In this document: piece by piece, positions 61,188 through 64,000 of the stretch
Numbering within the stretch: the first letter of the stretch is position 1
How the letters are laid out: every line of letters starts with the position of its first letter
Assembly (NCBI RefSeq): GCF_014805625.2
Contig: NW_024003472.1
Location: 24,009-88,008 of the forward strand
Direction of reading: 5' to 3'
Source of the DNA: Glossina fuscipes
Lineage: Eukaryota > Arthropoda > Insecta > Diptera > Glossinidae
Length of the DNA: 64,000 nucleotides
Position numbers and translations under genes: made by a program
Notes under the pieces: model-generated
Told to the model about the DNA's origin: nothing
The model's database searches: none
What the model saw: only the letters and a program-made list of their open reading frames with translations

Positions 61188-61464
61188 CATTATACACATC
61201 TTCATGAACAAGCGAAAAAGGATTCCTTCAGGGACATACATTATTTGTGATTCTGATAAAAAAACATATAAAAAAAGAAACACGATCGTGCATGCACATG
61301 TCTACATAAATTTCCACGAACACTTTTCTTCATTATATACATCTTAATGACCAAACGAAACAGGATTCCTTCAAGGACATACATTATTTATGATTCTGAT
61401 AAAAAAAAACAAATATATAAAAAGGGTCATGGTCGTGCATACACATGTCTACACAAATTTCCAC
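61188..61464. repeat. Two-copy tandem duplication, about 143-bp period
   Basis: 61188-61317 and 61331-61464 are alike over about 130 bases (CATTATACACATCTT versus CATTATATACATCTT, then GGATTCCTTCA(G/A)GGACATAC and TGATTCTGATAAAAAAA). Differences are mostly single bases plus A-run length, so the duplication is old. It lies between the CA-rich DNA and the virus-like module. Confidence 0.85.
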
Positions 61465-61585
61465 TAAGACAAAAATAAAGTGCACTCTGGATGATGCGAC
61501 TATATCACCATTTCTCATTTCAGAACACTTACACGGCTAATGGTCCTTCCTCCTTTCTATTTTTTATTATCACTATTTTCATTCG

Positions 61586-61593
61586 TATAAATA
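61586..61593 (+). promoter_or_regulatory. Possible TATA box (TATAAATA)
   Basis: An exact TATAAATA preceded by a pyrimidine-rich tract and followed by GC-richer CCCCGCTGAG. It lies about 265 bases before the small plus-strand reading frame. TATA-like words are common in DNA this AT-rich. Confidence 0.3.
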
Positions 61594-61760
61594 CCCCGCT
61601 GAGAATGGAAAAAGAACTAGTATTATGGTACATTATAAATGATAAAAAAAAGGTCAAACAGTATTTATGACCACACTTAAAAGTATTTGTAGAGAAAAAT
61701 AAAAGGCAGATGGAATTTTACAGATAACGCTTGAAGGTAAGTTCACCAACATATCTACCC

Positions 61761-61768
61761 TATATAAG
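61761..61768 (+). promoter_or_regulatory. Possible TATA box (TATATAAG)
   Basis: TATATAAG flanked by CCC and CAGTG. A start about 25-30 bases downstream would give a leader of about 65 bases before the ATG at 61857. This is the best-placed candidate promoter for that frame. Confidence 0.35.
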
Positions 61769-61856
61769 CAGTGTTTTCTCTTTAGCTCAAAAATACTAAA
61801 ACCACCAAATCGGTTAGTGAGTTAATTACTTTAAATAAAAAATAGAAAAAATTAGA

Positions 61857-62033
61857 ATGGAACCAAAGAACAACAATATAATATCATCATCATCATCAAT
61901 ATTAGCAAGGGAATCATCAATATTAGCAAGGGAATCATCAATATTAGCAAGGGAATCTACTGCGGAAATGATGATGACTGAAAGTTACGATTTTCAGATG
62001 ACATTGGATTCTGAAATCTTTTTACCGTCATAA
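61857..62033 (+). CDS. Small hypothetical protein with SSILARE heptad repeats
   Basis: A 58-codon plus-strand frame with an ATG in a favourable context (AGAATGG) and two upstream TATA-like words. It begins MEPKNNN, has a serine run encoded by TCA codons, then three exact heptads of the type SSILARE encoded by a 21-bp tandem repeat, then a Met-rich, acidic end (STAEMMMTESYD) and a TAA stop at 62031-62033. The last 77 bases overlap the 3' end of the minus-strand capsid-like gene, tail to tail. The heptads could form a short helix. I recognise no family. It may be a genuine small gene of the virus-like element, or a chance frame made by an in-frame repeat next to a decayed gene. Confidence 0.3.
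   Translation: MEPKNNNIISSSSSILARESSILARESSILARESTAEMMMTESYDFQMTLDSEIFLPS
61893..61955 (+). repeat. Three exact 21-bp tandem repeats
   Basis: Unit TCATCAATATTAGCAAGGGA plus A at 61893-61913, 61914-61934 and 61935-61955, identical in all three. Preceded by a TCA run. Exact identity indicates recent expansion. The array ends two bases before the stop codon of the minus-strand capsid-like frame. Confidence 0.95.
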
Positions 62034-63104
62034 ACTTCCGAAATAATTTCACTTTCTCATGATAATCTGAGTGATTAATTCCAGATGATTTGAATAGCAT
62101 GCTATAGGCTCTGGTTGATCTTAATTTTTCTGTAGAATAATCGAATTCAAGTGGTTGGGAAGGTATTTGAACTCCATTGACTGACAAATTAAACCTTTGC
62201 AAATAAAAATGCTCAAACTTGAAAGGATCCGCTGTTCGATCGCCTGAATAAGCGCTATTATAAACCGTACAAAAAGTTAAAAATGTCGGAAGTTGTCCTA
62301 TGACAACATTATCTAATGATAGGGTATGGTTTTTAGGATACAGAATGAATGTTTTAACTTATACTTTATTAAATGGATATAAAGCTGCTTTCGTTTGTAA
62401 TATTTTATGATGAGCAACAAGTATTCCTGGATTAATAGTTATGTGATTCATAAACAATTGTGCTTCCAATATCTTAAGCTGTGTTTCCTTGGCAGGATTT
62501 TGCATTAAATAAAATGATGATTTTTCCAAATTAAATATTATGCGCAAATCAACATTATTTAGCAAGGGTTTAGGCTGATTAAAAATATCACCACGCAGCT
62601 TTCCGAACAATTCAACTTTGTTACTCTTATCAAACAATTCGGTTAATTCTTTTTTACCATCATGAAATATTTCGCCGGTGTAGAGATCTGGATACCATCC
62701 AGAACATGATAAATGTGTTCGACCTGCATCAGTGCCATAATTGAGTAGGGTTTGTATGTATGATTTGTAGTGATAATCGTTGTCACTTTGCGAAACCAAT
62801 ACGTTATTTAAATATACGGATACGCTTCGAAACATGGAATGCAAAAGATTATTTACAACGCCACATCTTCAGTAACATCAGAATTATCTTTATTCTTCAA
62901 TTGAACAACCAACTTTAAATAAACGTTGCAAAAGTCTCGATATGTATCGCCATTACCAAGACGGAGAAATTCTGTGGAGCTAGGATTGTCTAAGGATTGA
63001 ATAGGATTATATGAGACTTCTTGTGTATTTAGAATGCTGCTTTGTATAGGAGGTGGTGCAAATAAATCTAATTCACTTTTCATACATTCTATATGAGTGG
63101 TCAT
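61957..63104 (-). pseudogene. Capsid-like protein of the F54H12.2-like family, broken
   Basis: The ATG at 63104 has A at -3 and opens a frame with the N-terminal features of a widespread invertebrate family annotated as F54H12.2-like (DLFAPPPIQSS, TEFLRLGNGDTYRDFCN). I take this family to be the double-jelly-roll major capsid (hexon-like) protein of Polinton/adintovirus-type viruses; that equation is from memory. The frame closes at 62853 and the protein continues in another frame from about 62860, so there is one frameshift. The second part (FRSVSVYLNNVLVSQSDNDY, HLSCSGWYPD) is open to a TAA at 62359-62361 and then, in the same frame, to TAG at 61957-61959. Total about 382 codons. The family is usually longer as I recall, and the end abuts a 21-bp repeat array, so the C-terminus may be missing. 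One shift and one nonsense codon only: a young pseudogene. Confidence 0.65.
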
Positions 63105-63109
63105 AGTTT

Positions 63110-63484
63110 CTAAGCAAATATGTCTTTTACTTTGTTACGTAGATTGAATTTTTTCGTGCGTTTCGAGGTAGATCTCTTTTATGACTGATGTCGTTTCCTT
63201 TTGGTTCGACGTCTTATACTACTTTTTCCAGAGCCTTTTTGAAATTAAGACGATATCTTGTTGATTGCTTTTTCTGTTAAATTACTTAAAGCCTTTTTGC
63301 TTTGCTCTGCCAAAATATTTCTGAGTAGCTTGCGACCGAAATCATTGAGAATAGATTTGCCCGTATCCATAGCCTGGTCTTTAATCGCATTCAAACCTGA
63401 TAGAAACAGCGGTTTTAAATTTCTAAAAAAAGACGCGAAGAATGAACCAAGGCCCCGCCCATGTTGTACGACTCGTGGTGACAC
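63110..63484 (-). pseudogene. pX-like small basic virion protein, start codon lost
   Basis: A 125-codon frame ending TAG at 63110-63112, five bases before the ATG of the capsid-like gene. It begins SPRVVQHGRGLGSFFASFF, continues with an amphipathic, Lys/Leu-rich body (residues about 20-78), and after two in-frame stops (63245-63247 and 63179-63181) ends in a strongly basic tail with clusters of Arg and Lys. A Gly-rich hydrophobic start plus basic tail is what adenovirus pX/pVI-type core and lytic proteins look like, and such genes precede the capsid gene in adintovirus-type genomes. At the position of the initiator the codon is GTG, and the codon three before it is TGA's downstream neighbour, with no ATG between. 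The start is therefore lost. The identification rests on pattern and context only. Confidence 0.5.
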
Positions 63485-63588
63485 ATGTAATGATCATATG
63501 TGACTTAATCCACTTCCGATTAGATTGGAGTAATATGAAGTGTGCCCTTGGGTACATCGAAATTACTTTATTTAGCTTCAACTTAAAT
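63485..63588 (-). other. Intergenic spacer within the virus-like module
   Basis: About 104 bases between the basic GGFLP-type gene and the pX-like gene. No promoter or polyadenylation signal is clear on the minus strand, though AATAAA-like AT words occur at both ends. Confidence 0.4.
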
Positions 63589-63942
63589 TTATTGAACATT
63601 GTCTAACAATTTTCCGATAAATCCGCTTAATAATGGTGCTATGATTATAGGTAAGAAGCCACCACCTTTCTGCACAAGAACCTTTCTTTTAGACTTTATG
63701 GACGCGTTTGGTCTCGAGATGAACTTAAGTTCTTTTTTATACTTTTTTAAAACCTTCAAATCTTTATTTTTTAGTTTAGTGTTTCCAGCTATTGTGTTAA
63801 AGATAATCTCAGTCAAAGTTTTAATTAACTCATCATCAGCACAGTTGAGTATAGCTCTTCTTAATTTTCTATTATTTGTTTTGAGGACATATAGCATATG
63901 TTTATGGTTCTTCAGTCGCTTTAAACTCTTTTTTAAGGCCAT
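63589..63942 (-). CDS. Basic protein with GGGFLP hydrophobic tail, virus-like module
   Basis: An intact 117-codon frame from the ATG at 63942 (A at -3, G at +4) to TAA at 63589. An upstream in-frame GTG at 63957 is unlikely to be used in a eukaryote. The protein is very basic (about residues 1-95: KKSLKRLKNHKHML, LRRAILNCADDELI, then KYKKELKF and SKRKVLVQKG) and ends with GGGFLPIIIAPLLSGFIGKL, a glycine start and a hydrophobic segment. I recognise the pattern as a recurrent small protein of unknown function found next to F54H12.2-like genes in arthropod genomes. Its body, LxxxDDELIxxLxEIxxNxxxGN, is the conserved part. A DNA-binding or membrane-active virion role is an inference. It is the only gene of the trio without an obvious lesion. 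The promoter would lie close to or beyond the window edge. Confidence 0.6.
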   Translation of the reverse strand: MALKKSLKRLKNHKHMLYVLKTNNRKLRRAILNCADDELIKTLTEIIFNTIAGNTKLKNKDLKVLKKYKKELKFISRPNASIKSKRKVLVQKGGGFLPIIIAPLLSGFIGKLLDNVQ

Positions 63943-64000
63943 TTTCTCCGGTGTCACAGAAGCAATAGCAAAAATTCGGATTAAATATGTTCGCTCTGTA

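Noticed and set aside
63258..63503. 81-codon plus frame opposite the pX-like gene
   Set aside because: It is the antisense shadow of the basic minus-strand gene.
1..64000. CRISPR arrays, operons, riboswitches or bacterial insertion sequences
   Set aside because: Nothing in the window is prokaryotic; the repeats seen are microsatellites, short tandem repeats and transposon parts.

Overview
The window is AT-rich, intron- and transposon-laden animal DNA, most probably from a brachyceran fly (a tephritid or a relative). The assignment is an inference. It rests on an I-type LINE ending in TAA repeats, a CR1/Jockey-group LINE with a PHD-type ORF1, Ty3/gypsy relics, a mariner element, and abundant TA/TATG simple repeats. 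No complete conserved host protein-coding gene can be read anywhere in the 64 kb.

Layout. 1-4080: AT-rich DNA holding one minus-strand CR1-like reverse-transcriptase fragment (2262-2850). 4094-8845: a plus-strand I-element, apparently complete at both ends and flanked by a 13-bp target duplication with one mismatch, but with its endonuclease region deleted and several frame breaks. 10072-10720: a plus-strand gypsy reverse transcriptase/RNase H relic. 10.7-35.8 kb: mostly unassigned AT-rich DNA with a TA microsatellite, an inverted pair of a dispersed repeat (about 18.5 and 23.5 kb) and a tRNA-like A/B-box segment near 20.9 kb. 35785-37408: a minus-strand gypsy Gag-protease relic. 42.1-49.1 kb: two minus-strand copies of one CR1-like LINE in tandem, the second older and 5'-truncated. 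54.8-55.3 kb: a palindrome-rich, LTR-like stretch. 56.9-57.38 kb: a GC-richer segment with a consensus splice donor, the best candidate for host sequence (a 5' UTR exon). 57680-58959: a complete mariner with terminal inverted repeats and a TA duplication but a frameshifted transposase. 59566-59880: a second gypsy Gag-protease relic.

The most interesting part is the right end, 61.9-63.95 kb on the minus strand. Three genes lie in virus-like order: a small basic protein with a glycine/hydrophobic tail, a short adenovirus-pX-like basic protein, and a gene of the F54H12.2-like family that I take to be a major capsid protein. I interpret this as the edge of an endogenous Polinton/adintovirus-like element. 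The first gene is open from a good ATG. The other two carry a lost start codon, nonsense codons and a frameshift. A short plus-strand reading frame with TATA boxes and a heptad repeat meets the capsid gene tail to tail.

Every identifiable transposon or virus-like insertion between 35 and 64 kb lies on the minus strand, so a one-strand small-RNA (piRNA) source locus is worth testing. Family names come from recognition of motifs in translated sequence; no database search was possible.
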